This document shows positions 14,989 through 23,639 of a stretch of DNA of 30,466 nucleotides, one piece after another (the first letter of the stretch is position 1; the number at the start of each line of letters is the position of its first letter). This DNA comes from CAYZSU01 sp964480565 (lineage in GTDB: Bacteria; UBA10199; 2-02-FULL-44-16; JAAZCA01). A model generated the notes under the pieces. That model did not search any database. It saw only the letters and a list, made by a program, of their open reading frames with translations, and had not been told where the DNA came from. A program made the position numbers and the translations under genes. The DNA is taken from NCBI GenBank assembly GCA_964480565.1, contig CAYZSU010000026.1, forward strand, positions 1 through 30,466, read 5' to 3'.

Positions 14989-15026
14989 ATCATTTGCCAG
15001 GTATATAAATATGCCTGGCAAATGAT
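14989..15026. repeat. perfect 13-bp inverted repeat
   Basis: ATCATTTGCCAGG (14989-15001) and CCTGGCAAATGAT (15014-15026) are perfect arms with a 12-base AT-rich loop. No T-run follows, so it is not an ordinary terminator. Two weaker hairpins precede it. Confidence 0.7.
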
Positions 15027-15053
15027 AGTCGGCGTTATGCCTGTAACCTCATG

Positions 15054-15094
15054 TAGTCTAATAGAGGTTAGGCAATCTGGATATTTTTGAACAA
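15054..15094 (-). repeat. diverged end of the 158-bp element
   Basis: On the minus strand this matches 34 of 41 bases of the left end of the element at 10223. I found no convincing partner end at the expected distance, so it is a solo or degraded copy. Confidence 0.55.
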
Positions 15095-15152
15095 CCCCAC
15101 AAATTGTTATTTTTCACCAGTCCTATAATTTGATTTTTTTTAGCGATACATA

Positions 15153-15179
15153 TTGACGTGAATCACATACTGATATAAA
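15153..15179 (+). promoter_or_regulatory. possible carA promoter
   Basis: TTGACG at 15153-15158 and TATAAA at 15174-15179, with a short 15-base spacer, 12 bases before the carA ATG. The spacing is suboptimal, so this is tentative. Confidence 0.35.
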
Positions 15180-15191
15180 TGCTCTATCCCA

Positions 15192-16280
15192 ATGACACCT
15201 TTCAAATCACGCTATTCCGATCCCTTATATCTTGTTTTAGAAAATCAAATTGCATTTAAAGGCGATAGTTTTGGCGCCCGCCTTGATGACGCCATTATCG
15301 GTGAAGTGGTATTTAATACTGGTATGGTGGGTTATCCAGAATCATTTACAGACCCGTCCTATCGTGGACAAATCTTGGCCTTAACCTATCCATTGATTGG
15401 CAATTATGGCGTGCCTGCTCACTTTAATGATGAATTATCGTCATTTTATGAATCAGCGAATATTCACTTGGCCGGCCTAATTGTATCCGAGTATTCTCAA
15501 TATCATCACCATTGGAATGCAACGAATTGCTTATCAGATCTGCTTAAACAACAAAATATTGTAGGCGTGCAGGGCATTGATACGCGTGCTTTAGTGAAAA
15601 TATTGCGCGAAAAGGGAACTATGGCTGGGCAGATTACGTCTTCGCCCAAGGATGCTAAGTGGGTGATTGAGCCTCGCCATATGGTTAGCGAGGTATCCAT
15701 TGCATCTCCCAAGGAATATGCCGTCGATGGTGCGAAAAAGCGTATCGCACTTGTGGATTGTGGGTGTAAAAATACGATTATTCGCAGCGTACTCAGCCGC
15801 AAGGTGAATATCCTCCAATTGCCTTGGGATGCCAATCCCTTGGACTATGATGTGGATGGTGTGCTCTATTCCAATGGCCCGGGTGATCCACAGGATTGTC
15901 AGGAAACAATTGCACATGCAAAACATGTTCTTGATAGCAATATACCAGTATTTGGCATCTGCCTTGGTAATCAAATTCTAGCGAGTGCTGCGGGAGCACG
16001 TACATATAAGCTAAAATATGGGCATCGGTCTCAAAATCAGCCCTGTCTTATCGCAGGTAGCAATACCTGCTGCATTACATCTCAAAATCATGGTTATGCT
16101 GTGGATGCGACTTCTTTGCCTGATGGATGGGAAGAGTGGTTTACAAACTTAAATGATGGGTCCAATGAGGGTATTAGGCATACCACAAAACCCATCATGG
16201 CTGTGCAATTTCATCCAGAAGCCATGCCAGGTCCTGTGGATACGGGTTATCTTTTTGACGAATTCATCTCTCTTCTTTAA
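15192..16280 (+). CDS. carA: carbamoyl-phosphate synthase small subunit (glutamine amidotransferase), CAD-like
   Basis: Hydrolyses glutamine and channels ammonia to CarB for carbamoyl phosphate, the precursor of pyrimidines and arginine. The 362 residues comprise the N-terminal small-subunit domain (GARLDDAIIGEVVFNTGMVG, then YPESFTDPSYRGQ) and a class I amidotransferase with nucleophile Cys257 (FGICLGN) and His341 and Glu343 (QFHPEAM). Several segments resemble the animal CAD/CPS enzymes and Bacteroidetes CarA more than E. coli CarA: YPLIGNYGVP, KYGHRSQNQPCL, TSQNHGYAVD and TNLNDGSNEGI. No clear ribosome site precedes the ATG. carB follows after 8 bases, so the two are co-transcribed. Confidence 0.96.
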   Translation: MTPFKSRYSDPLYLVLENQIAFKGDSFGARLDDAIIGEVVFNTGMVGYPESFTDPSYRGQILALTYPLIGNYGVPAHFNDELSSFYESANIHLAGLIVSEYSQYHHHWNATNCLSDLLKQQNIVGVQGIDTRALVKILREKGTMAGQITSSPKDAKWVIEPRHMVSEVSIASPKEYAVDGAKKRIALVDCGCKNTIIRSVLSRKVNILQLPWDANPLDYDVDGVLYSNGPGDPQDCQETIAHAKHVLDSNIPVFGICLGNQILASAAGARTYKLKYGHRSQNQPCLIAGSNTCCITSQNHGYAVDATSLPDGWEEWFTNLNDGSNEGIRHTTKPIMAVQFHPEAMPGPVDTGYLFDEFISLL

Positions 16281-16288
16281 GGGGCATT

Positions 16289-19200
16289 ATGACACGGACA
16301 ATAAAAAAAATACTTGTGTTGGGTTCAGGTGCATTAAAAATCGGTGAAGCCGGGGAATTTGATTATTCAGGCAGTCAAGCGATCAAAGCATTAAAGGAAG
16401 AGGGCTTGAAAACCGTTTTAATCAATCCCAATATTGCAACCATACAAACATCGGATTCACTAGCCGATCAGGTCTACTTTTTGCCTGTAACACCGTATTT
16501 TGTGGAGCAGGTTATTGAAAAAGAACAACCGGATGGTATTTTATTATCATTTGGTGGCCAGACAGCGCTTAATTGCGGGGTTGAACTCTACAAACAGGGT
16601 ATATTAAAAAAATATAATGTAATGGTGTTGGGGACGTCTGTTCATACCATTGAATTGACAGAGGATCGCGAACTATTCGTTCAAAAACTGGATGAAATCA
16701 ATGTGGATAGTCCGCGTAGTATTGCCGCATCTACATTGGATGATGCAATCAATGCGGCGGATAAAATTTCATACCCAGTGATGGTGCGAATTGCCTATGC
16801 ACTTGGCGGTTTGGGATCCGGCCCATGTTTTAATAAACAGGAACTCATCGATAAAGTTGGTGCGGCATTGTCTCATACTGATCAAGTATTGATTGAGGAA
16901 TTTTTGCAGGGTTGGAAAGAAGTGGAATATGAAGTCGTGCGCGACTGCCATGATAATTGCATTACTGTTTGTAATATGGAGAATTTTGATCCACTTGGTA
17001 TTCATACGGGGGAAAGTATTGTTGTTGCCCCATCGCAAACACTCACTAATGAAGAATATCATCGGCTGCGTGAAATTGCTATTACAACCATTCGGCACTT
17101 AGGCATTGTTGGGGAATGCAATATACAGTATGCGCTAAGCCCAAATTCCATGGAATATCGTGTGATTGAGGTCAATGCCAGGTTGTCGCGTAGCTCAGCA
17201 TTGGCGTCCAAGGCAACCGGCTACCCGCTGGCCTATGTGGCTGCAAAGCTAGCAATAGGACAATCATTAACGCAGATTAAAAATGTGGTGACCGGTTGTA
17301 CAATGGCATGTTTTGAGCCTGCACTTGACTATGTTGTTGTAAAAATTCCACGATGGGACTTGAAAAAATTTAGAAATGTATCGCGCAAACTGGGTTCCGG
17401 CATGAAATCCGTTGGCGAAATCATGGCCATTGGCAGACGTTTTGAGGAGGCCCTTCAAAAAGGGCTTCGCATGTTGGATATTGGCGTGGATGGGCTTGAG
17501 TCGCTGGGCGTGGATGATACAAAATTGGAAGAGGAAATTCGACATCCATCCGATGAGCGCATATTTGCAATTTATCAAGCATTAAAGAATGGTGTTGTAA
17601 TAGATACATTGTATGATTGGACAGGCGTGGATAAATGGTTTTTGAGTAAACTGGATAATATCGTGCGCTGTGAGCAGGTATTAGCTCAGCAATCAATGGA
17701 CCCAGATCTAATCCAATGCGCCAAACAATATGGTTTTTCAGATACAACAATTGCAACTATTGTCGGTCAATTGCCAAAGGATATACGCGAGTATCGCAAA
17801 CAAGAGACGATTCTACCTGTAACAAAACAGATTGACACATTGGCAGCCGAGTATCCTGCACAAACTAACTATCTATATAATACATATAATGGCAGCGAGA
17901 ATGATGTGGCACCTATACATCATAAAGCCATTATGGTCATTGGGTCGGGTGCCTATCGCATTGGCAGTTCTGTGGAATTTGATTGGTGTTGTGTGAATAC
18001 AGTGCAGGCGTTAAAGCGCATTGGGTTTCAAACAATCATTGTCAATTGTAATCCGGAAACCGTATCCACGGATTTTGATGAATCGGATCGATTGTATTTT
18101 GAAGAGCTCACTTTGGAGAGTATTTTATCCATCTATGAGACGGAGCAACCCTTTGGCGTTATATTATCCGTAGGTGGACAGGTGGCGAATAACTTGGCCA
18201 TTGCATTGGAAGAAGCTGGGGTGAATATCCTGGGCACATCCGCAAAAAACATTGATCGTGCAGAAAATAGGCATATATTTTCCAGCCTTTTGGATGAGCT
18301 TGGTGTATTGCAACCAGAGTGGGAAGAGCTTCGCTCTATGCCGGATGCAATTTCATTTTCAAAAAAAGTTGGCTTTCCTGTGCTCGTACGACCATCATAT
18401 GTACTATCCGGTGCAGCCATGGCAGTGGCCATGAATGAAACGGATTTACTGAAATACTTGGAAAAGGCGGCTGATATTTCAAATGATTTTCCTGTGGTGA
18501 TCAGTAAATTTATCATGGGAGCTAAGGAAATTGAAATCGATGGTGTGGCAAAAAATGGGGAGCTCGTTGCCTATGTAATTTCAGAGCATGTTGAAAATGC
18601 AGGCGTTCATTCCGGTGATGCAACGATCGTCGTACCACCACAGCGCATGTATTTGGAAACGATTCGCCAGGTTAAAAAAATCGCCACGTGCATCACACAA
18701 GCATTGAATATCAATGGGCCATTTAATATTCAATTTATTGCGAAGAATAATGAGGTTAAGGTAATCGAATGCAACTTGCGTGCATCGCGCAGTTTTCCAT
18801 TTGTATCCAAGGTTGCTGGTTGTAATTTAATCGATATTGCGACAAAAGTGATGGTGGATTGGCCCATTGCACCATTTCGATTTAAACCATTTAATCTGGA
18901 CTATGTCGGCGTTAAGGCGCCTCAATTCTCATTTACACGCCTGGCTGGGGCAGATCCAACATTGTCGGTTGAAATGGCATCCACCGGTGAAGTGGGGTGT
19001 CTGGGCGATGACTTTGAGGAAGCATTTTTAAAAGCCATGTTGTCGGTGGGATTTAAATTACCTGTAAAACACGTATTGATTTCAGCGGGTAAAATGTCGG
19101 AAAAGGTGGAGTTCTTGAGTGCTGCGAAATTGTTATTAAAACAGGGAACGATTCTTTATGCCACTGAAGGAACACATCAATTCTTATTGGAAAACGATGT

Positions 19201-19471
19201 TGGCAGCCAGCTAGTTTCTTGGAAAGAGTTGTTAGATGGCATGTCTGTGATGCAATTATTGGATTCCAAAAAATTAGATTTAGTAATCAACTTGCCAACA
19301 AGCTATCAAAAAGAAGCATTGACGCAAGGCTATAGTATTCGCCGACGTGCCGCTGATTTTGGCATTCCACTCATTACCAACTTACAGCTCGCCAAACGCT
19401 TTGTGGAAGCTATGGATAAGAAGGATTTGAAAGATTTACAAATTCAATCCTGGCAGGAGTATCAGGTCTAG
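16289..19471 (+). CDS. carB: carbamoyl-phosphate synthase large subunit, CAD-like
   Basis: Makes carbamoyl phosphate from bicarbonate, ammonia and two ATP. The 1060 residues have the full layout: carboxyphosphate ATP-grasp half (1 to about 400), oligomerisation region (about 400-550), carbamoyl-phosphate ATP-grasp half (about 550-930) and a C-terminal MGS-like regulatory domain. Sequence details match the eukaryotic CAD/CPS1 and Bacteroidetes lineage: GEFDYSGSQAIKALKEEG, INPNIATIQTS, YALGGLGSG, GSGAYRIGSSVEFDW, SYVLSGAAM, ISEHVENAGVHSGDAT and RLAGADPTLSVEM. The ribosome site AAGGGGC is at 16279-16285. All catalytic regions appear intact. Confidence 0.97.
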   Translation: MTRTIKKILVLGSGALKIGEAGEFDYSGSQAIKALKEEGLKTVLINPNIATIQTSDSLADQVYFLPVTPYFVEQVIEKEQPDGILLSFGGQTALNCGVELYKQGILKKYNVMVLGTSVHTIELTEDRELFVQKLDEINVDSPRSIAASTLDDAINAADKISYPVMVRIAYALGGLGSGPCFNKQELIDKVGAALSHTDQVLIEEFLQGWKEVEYEVVRDCHDNCITVCNMENFDPLGIHTGESIVVAPSQTLTNEEYHRLREIAITTIRHLGIVGECNIQYALSPNSMEYRVIEVNARLSRSSALASKATGYPLAYVAAKLAIGQSLTQIKNVVTGCTMACFEPALDYVVVKIPRWDLKKFRNVSRKLGSGMKSVGEIMAIGRRFEEALQKGLRMLDIGVDGLESLGVDDTKLEEEIRHPSDERIFAIYQALKNGVVIDTLYDWTGVDKWFLSKLDNIVRCEQVLAQQSMDPDLIQCAKQYGFSDTTIATIVGQLPKDIREYRKQETILPVTKQIDTLAAEYPAQTNYLYNTYNGSENDVAPIHHKAIMVIGSGAYRIGSSVEFDWCCVNTVQALKRIGFQTIIVNCNPETVSTDFDESDRLYFEELTLESILSIYETEQPFGVILSVGGQVANNLAIALEEAGVNILGTSAKNIDRAENRHIFSSLLDELGVLQPEWEELRSMPDAISFSKKVGFPVLVRPSYVLSGAAMAVAMNETDLLKYLEKAADISNDFPVVISKFIMGAKEIEIDGVAKNGELVAYVISEHVENAGVHSGDATIVVPPQRMYLETIRQVKKIATCITQALNINGPFNIQFIAKNNEVKVIECNLRASRSFPFVSKVAGCNLIDIATKVMVDWPIAPFRFKPFNLDYVGVKAPQFSFTRLAGADPTLSVEMASTGEVGCLGDDFEEAFLKAMLSVGFKLPVKHVLISAGKMSEKVEFLSAAKLLLKQGTILYATEGTHQFLLENDVGSQLVSWKELLDGMSVMQLLDSKKLDLVINLPTSYQKEALTQGYSIRRRAADFGIPLITNLQLAKRFVEAMDKKDLKDLQIQSWQEYQV

Positions 19472-19525
19472 GGCTATCGCATCTAAATTTGTAGTATTAT
19501 ATTCATAAAAAATCCACAGTAATTC

Positions 19526-19554
19526 TTGACATTTAGCGTGTTTTCATGTTTTAT
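19526..19554 (+). promoter_or_regulatory. rpsB promoter
   Basis: TTGACA at 19526-19531, 17-base spacer, TTTTAT at 19549-19554. It leaves an mRNA leader of about 100 bases before rpsB, which is where the folded leader described below lies. Confidence 0.5.
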
Positions 19555-19581
19555 CCCGCAGCTAATCAATATCAATGGGGC

Positions 19582-19657
19582 CTCCCTTTGGTTCCCTACA
19601 TTTAAAATCAAGTTTAAGTGTAAGGCATGAGGCACCCTATTGAGCAAACCAAAGGAG
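19582..19657 (+). promoter_or_regulatory. rpsB leader fold that would hide the ribosome site
   Basis: CTCCCTTTGGTT at 19582-19593 can pair with AACCAAAGGAG at 19647-19657, giving 11 pairs with one bulged C, and the 3' side is the rpsB Shine-Dalgarno sequence itself. Inside lies a second stem of nine pairs (19598-19606 with 19613-19621, one U-G). Ribosomal protein S2 is known to repress rpsB-tsf translation through its leader in gammaproteobacteria; a similar role here is inference. Confidence 0.55.
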
Positions 19658-19662
19658 ACATT

Positions 19663-20550
19663 ATGTCACAGGAATTACTCAAGCAAATGCTTGAAGCCGG
19701 TGTTCATTTCGGACATCAAACCCATCGTTGGAATCCAAAAATGCGTGAATATATTTATACGGCACGTGATGGCGTCCATATCATTGATCTTGGAAAAACA
19801 GTTCAAAAAGCAAATGCAGCTGTCAAGTTTGTTGAAAATATTGCAGCAAAAGGCCAATCTATTTTATTTGTTGGTACAAAAAAACAAGCCAAGGTAGTCA
19901 TTGAAGAAATTGCAGATTCAATTGAGCAATATTATGTAAGCAATCGATGGTTGGGCGGAATGTTAACTAATTTTAATACGGTTCGTCAGTCCATTGATCG
20001 ATTGAATAAATTATCAGTACGTCGCGATAATGGCGAATTAGAGCGCTTAACTAAAAAAGAAGCTCTTGGAATTACTCGTAGTATTGATAAATTGGAGTAT
20101 TCATTGGGCGGTATTAAAAGCATGACTAAGTTGCCAGGTGCTGTATTTATTGTTGATCCCAATGCAGAGACAATTGCCCGTAAAGAAGCCAATAAACTAC
20201 GCATTCCAGTAGTGGCTTTAACAGATACAAATAGCGATCCTTCAGGTATTGATTATTTGATTCCAGGCAATGATGATGCCATCCGTTCAATTCAATTATT
20301 TTCCAAATTAATCGCAGATGCATATCAAACAGGTGTAAAACGCCATGAGGCATCACTGAGAGAGCAAAAGGAAAACACAGAAGATACAAAACCATCCGGT
20401 GTCAGAAAAGATCGTGAAGAAAAAATTGGCAGCAAAGGACGTGCATGGGTGTCTAAAAGAAATCCAGAAACTGCAACGGACGATGATGCTAAACAGTTTG
20501 CCAAAGCAGCTGCAAAAAGCAAACCAACAACAGAAGAAGAAAAAAAATAA
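19663..20550 (+). CDS. rpsB: 30S ribosomal protein S2
   Basis: Small-subunit protein S2. The start is the ATG at 19663 with AAAGGAG at 19651-19657; an upstream in-frame ATG at 19627 lies inside the leader and is rejected. The 295 residues include the family signatures LLKQMLEAGVHFGHQTHRWN near the N-terminus, a central SNRWLGGMLTNF, and PVVALTDTNSDPSGIDYLIP with the PGNDDAIRSI segment. About 60 extra residues at the C-terminus, Lys/Glu-rich and low in complexity, make it longer than E. coli S2 (about 240). tsf follows. Confidence 0.97.
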   Translation: MSQELLKQMLEAGVHFGHQTHRWNPKMREYIYTARDGVHIIDLGKTVQKANAAVKFVENIAAKGQSILFVGTKKQAKVVIEEIADSIEQYYVSNRWLGGMLTNFNTVRQSIDRLNKLSVRRDNGELERLTKKEALGITRSIDKLEYSLGGIKSMTKLPGAVFIVDPNAETIARKEANKLRIPVVALTDTNSDPSGIDYLIPGNDDAIRSIQLFSKLIADAYQTGVKRHEASLREQKENTEDTKPSGVRKDREEKIGSKGRAWVSKRNPETATDDDAKQFAKAAAKSKPTTEEEKK

Positions 20551-20580
20551 TTTAAATATTGTTAAATGATAAAAGGGGTA

Positions 20581-20611
20581 TTGAAAAATAAAAAATTAAA
20601 ATATTTTTCAA
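20581..20611 (+). other. hairpin between rpsB and tsf
   Basis: TTGAAAAATA (20581-20590) and TATTTTTCAA (20602-20611) form a perfect 10-bp stem with an 11-base loop. It could set the rpsB to tsf ratio by attenuation or RNA processing. It has no T-run after it. Confidence 0.45.
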
Positions 20612-20638
20612 CAACTCCATAGACGAAGGAGCATGACA

Positions 20639-21511
20639 ATGAGTATTTCTCCCGCCATGGTAAAGGAGTTACGCGAAAAAACAGGCGCTGGAATGATGGA
20701 TTGCAAAAATGCATTAAGCGAAACAAATGGTAATATGGAAGAGGCTTTGGAAGAACTTCGCAAAAAAGGCATTGCCAAGGCTGCAAAAAAAGCATCTCGT
20801 GTTGCAAGCGAAGGTTTAATCGGCTACTGCATGAATACTAATAATACAGAAGGTGTGCTTGTAGAAGTTAGTTGCGAAACTGATTTTGTGACAAAAACAG
20901 ATGATTTTCAAAACTATGTAAGCAAGGTCACGGATGTTATTGCCGATAAAAAGCCAAGCGATCTCGATGAATTAATGGCCATTTCAATGGATGATGGTAA
21001 GACATTAAATGATGTGCAAACTGCTGTAGTTGCAAAAATTGGCGAAAATTTAGGTGCACGTCGGTTTAATCATATTGATGTAAGCGATGCTCAAAAATTA
21101 GCACAATATATTCATCCAGGCGATAAGATCGGTGTCATGGTTGTATATGATGATCCAAATAAAAAATTGGATGATAATACAGCGAAGGATGTTGCCATGC
21201 ACGTAGCTGCAATGCATCCACAGTATGTATGTAAAGAAAATGTACCATCAAATGTCGTAGAAAAAGAACGCGAAATTATGCTCGCTCAAATGGGTGAAAC
21301 AAATAAGCCACAAGAAATTCTGGAAAAAATATTAACTGGTAAAATCAATAAATTTTATTCAGAAGTGTGCTTAAATGATCAATTATTTGTTAAAGATCCG
21401 GATGGAAAATTATCAGTTAGCCGTTGGCTGAAAAAGATTGATAATAATATTGAAATTAAGTCATTTACTCGACTTCAGGTAGGTGAGGGCATCGAGAAAA
21501 AAGCCGAATAA
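20639..21511 (+). CDS. tsf: translation elongation factor Ts
   Basis: Guanine nucleotide exchange factor that recycles EF-Tu. I start at the ATG at 20639, 8 bases after the AAGGAG site; the ATG at 20633 is too close to it. The 290-residue protein has the N-terminal UBA-like domain (MVKELREKTGAGMMDCKNAL), the TDFV motif (CETDFVTKTDDF) that contacts EF-Tu, and two core subdomains followed by a C-terminal module, like the full-length EF-Ts of E. coli. A strong terminator follows. Confidence 0.97.
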   Translation: MSISPAMVKELREKTGAGMMDCKNALSETNGNMEEALEELRKKGIAKAAKKASRVASEGLIGYCMNTNNTEGVLVEVSCETDFVTKTDDFQNYVSKVTDVIADKKPSDLDELMAISMDDGKTLNDVQTAVVAKIGENLGARRFNHIDVSDAQKLAQYIHPGDKIGVMVVYDDPNKKLDDNTAKDVAMHVAAMHPQYVCKENVPSNVVEKEREIMLAQMGETNKPQEILEKILTGKINKFYSEVCLNDQLFVKDPDGKLSVSRWLKKIDNNIEIKSFTRLQVGEGIEKKAE

Positions 21512-21525
21512 ATAGGTAAATAAAT

Positions 21526-21561
21526 GAGCTCTCTTGATACTATTCAGAGAGCTCGTTTTTT
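21526..21561 (+). terminator. rho-independent terminator after tsf
   Basis: GAGCTCTCT (21526-21534) and AGAGAGCTC (21546-21554) form a perfect 9-bp stem with an 11-base loop, followed by GTTTTTT. pyrH begins a few bases later, so downstream genes depend on read-through or a promoter not recognised here. Confidence 0.88.
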
Positions 21562-21584
21562 AATAAATGGATGTGAGTCGTCTA

Positions 21585-22301
21585 ATGAAATATAAACGCA
21601 GCTTATTGAAATTATCTGGTGAGACATTAATGGCTAGCAATGATAGTCATGGTATTGCGCTTGCTGCAGTAACAACTGTGGCGCAAGAAATTAAATCTGT
21701 CGTGGAATCCGGGGCACAAATGGCCATTGTTGTTGGCGGTGGTAATTTTTTTCGTGGGGCAACTGCATCACAAACAAATAATATCGATCAGGCTCAGGCC
21801 GATCGCATTGGCATGCTTGCCACTGTAATGAATGGTATTGCATTAAAAGAGGGCTTTCTTAATATTGGGCAGCCAGTGACATTGATGAGTGCCTTGCCTA
21901 TTTCCAATGTGGTGGAGGCATTTAATCGGCATAAAGCCCTTGATTGTTTGCAAAATGGTCATGTGTTAATTTGTTGTGGAGGTACTGGAAATCCATATTT
22001 TTCAACAGATACTGCAGCTGCACTTCGTGCATTGGAACTCAATGCAGATGCCATTGTAAAAGGTACAAAAGTGGATGGTATTTATTGCAGTGATCCGAAA
22101 AAAAATCCAGATGCAAAACGCTTTGACAAAATTGAATACTCTGATGTATTAGCAAAAAAACTACGTGTGATGGATTTGACAGCTATTTCCATGTGTATGG
22201 ATCATAAATTACCTATTATTGTTTTTGATATGTTTAAGCAGGGGAACTTATTAAATGCAATAATGGGAGAAACAATAGGGACGGTGGTTTATGCTAAATG
22301 A
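21585..22301 (+). CDS. pyrH: uridylate kinase (UMP kinase)
   Basis: Phosphorylates UMP to UDP in pyrimidine biosynthesis, so it acts on the pathway fed by carAB. The protein belongs to the amino-acid kinase fold: YKRSLLKLSGETL at the N-terminus, GGGNFFRG, an acceptor-site region around DRIGMLATVMN, and TGNPYFSTDTAAALRA with GTKVDGIY near the C-terminus. The start is uncertain: I use the ATG at 21585 (238 residues), which aligns with the family; an in-frame ATG at 21567 would add six residues and lies right behind the terminator. The 3' end overlaps frr by 11 bases. Confidence 0.95.
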   Translation: MKYKRSLLKLSGETLMASNDSHGIALAAVTTVAQEIKSVVESGAQMAIVVGGGNFFRGATASQTNNIDQAQADRIGMLATVMNGIALKEGFLNIGQPVTLMSALPISNVVEAFNRHKALDCLQNGHVLICCGGTGNPYFSTDTAAALRALELNADAIVKGTKVDGIYCSDPKKNPDAKRFDKIEYSDVLAKKLRVMDLTAISMCMDHKLPIIVFDMFKQGNLLNAIMGETIGTVVYAK

Positions 22302-22848
22302 ATTATTGAATAAAGTAGAATCTCAGATGAAAAAATCAATGGATGTATTTCAGCATGAATTATCAAAAATGCGAACAGGGCAAGCATCATTGTCTATTCT
22401 AGATGATATTAAAGTCGACTACTATGGAACAATGACACCGCTCAATCAAATGGCAACGTTAGCCGCACCAGATCCACGTACATTGACTGTACAACCTTGG
22501 GATAAGTCGGTTTTATCACTAATAGAAAAGACATTACAAAAATCAGACTTAGGGTTGAATCCAGCCAATGATGGTAGCTTGATTCGATTGCCGATTCCTT
22601 CATTAAATGAAGAACGGCGTAAAAGCTTGGTAAAATCAGCACGTAAGCATGGTGAAGACAGCAAAATAGCTGTTCGTAATATCCGCAGAGATGCCAATGA
22701 TAAAATAAAAGTATTAAAAAAGGACAGCGATATTACTGAGGATGATGAAAAAAAATCAATGAGTGAAGTCCAAGATCTGACAAATCAATTTATTAAAAAA
22801 ATTGATGATTTACTCGGTCACAAAGAAAAAGATATCATGAAAGTATAA
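22291..22848 (+). CDS. frr: ribosome recycling factor
   Basis: Splits post-termination ribosomes together with EF-G. At 185 residues it is the normal length. Recognisable parts are the first helix with LSKMRTGQASLSILDDIKVDYYGT, PLNQMATLAAPDPRTLTVQP, the segment IRLPIPSLNEERRKSLVK, and a final three-helix-bundle region. The start codon lies inside the end of pyrH, which implies coupled translation. Confidence 0.97.
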   Translation: MLNELLNKVESQMKKSMDVFQHELSKMRTGQASLSILDDIKVDYYGTMTPLNQMATLAAPDPRTLTVQPWDKSVLSLIEKTLQKSDLGLNPANDGSLIRLPIPSLNEERRKSLVKSARKHGEDSKIAVRNIRRDANDKIKVLKKDSDITEDDEKKSMSEVQDLTNQFIKKIDDLLGHKEKDIMKV

Positions 22849-22856
22849 TTTTCAAA

Positions 22857-23558
22857 ATGGCTATAGGAAAATTACAACATATTGCGCTTATCATGGATGG
22901 TAATGGCAGATGGGCTCAACAAAAGGGGCTTAGCCGTACAGAAGGTCATTTTCATGGGGCACAGCGCATTGAAACATTGGTGGATAATTGCAAAGAGCGT
23001 GGCATTAAATTTGTCACGCTTTATGCATTTTCAGATGAAAATTGGCAACGACCTGAATCCGAAGTTGTATCCTTGATGGCGCTTTTATGTGCCTATTTAA
23101 AAAATAAACGTGAAAAAATGGCAGGAAAAGGCGTTTGTTTTCGAGTAATTGGTGATATTGAACGATTATCAGATGAATTAAAAAAAGAAATTAATTTAAC
23201 AGAATCTGCAACCAAAAAATCCTATACTATTACATTAACGGTGGCACTGTCCTATGGGGGGCGTCAAGAAATTTGCCGAGCAGTCAATCGGCTGATCGAA
23301 AATGGAACAACATGCATATCCCCTGACGATATTAATCAGAATCTGGACGCGCCTGATGTTCCAGCGCCAGACCTGCTCATTCGCACTAGCGGTGAATGCC
23401 GAATCAGTAATTTTCTATTATGGCAATCTGCCTATTCAGAGCTTTATTTTACGGATATTCTATGGCCGGACTTTGATGCCAACGCGCTTGATCAAGCTAT
23501 TACTGAATATACATTGCGTGAAAGACGTTTTGGCTTGATTAGTGAACAAATTAAGTAG
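22857..23558 (+). CDS. uppS: undecaprenyl diphosphate synthase
   Basis: cis-Prenyltransferase that builds the C55 lipid carrier for peptidoglycan and other envelope polymers. The 233 residues carry the family motifs: MDGNGRWA near residue 14 (catalytic Asp and diphosphate site), YAFSDENWQRPESEV, and the C-terminal LIRTSGECRISNFLLWQ with YSELYF and WPDF. It starts eight bases after frr with no clear ribosome site, so translation is probably coupled. Its product is used by envelope pathways; cdsA and dxr nearby serve lipid synthesis. Confidence 0.96.
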   Translation: MAIGKLQHIALIMDGNGRWAQQKGLSRTEGHFHGAQRIETLVDNCKERGIKFVTLYAFSDENWQRPESEVVSLMALLCAYLKNKREKMAGKGVCFRVIGDIERLSDELKKEINLTESATKKSYTITLTVALSYGGRQEICRAVNRLIENGTTCISPDDINQNLDAPDVPAPDLLIRTSGECRISNFLLWQSAYSELYFTDILWPDFDANALDQAITEYTLRERRFGLISEQIK

Positions 23559-23639
23559 CTATCATTTCCTGTAATTTTCATTTTTTCCTGGCTTTCATAG
23601 CATAAAGTGCTTATCACACGAATCTAATTTGGAGGTGCT

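Larger units (their letters stand above)
14769..15191. other. 423-base gap between abiE and carA
   Basis: No supported gene. It contains the right 39-bp repeat of the abiE module, three successive hairpins (14883-14909, 14927-14968, 14989-15026), a diverged end of the 158-bp element (15054-15094) and a possible carA promoter. The region looks like layered mobile-element debris at the right border of the island. Confidence 0.55.

Noticed and set aside
14989..15040. Integron attC-like site (hairpin followed by GGCGTTATGC)
   Set aside because: The pairing R and L boxes are not found, and there is no integrase or array of sites.
19627..19662. Upstream ATG for rpsB
   Set aside because: The strong ribosome site fits only the ATG at 19663, and family alignment starts there.
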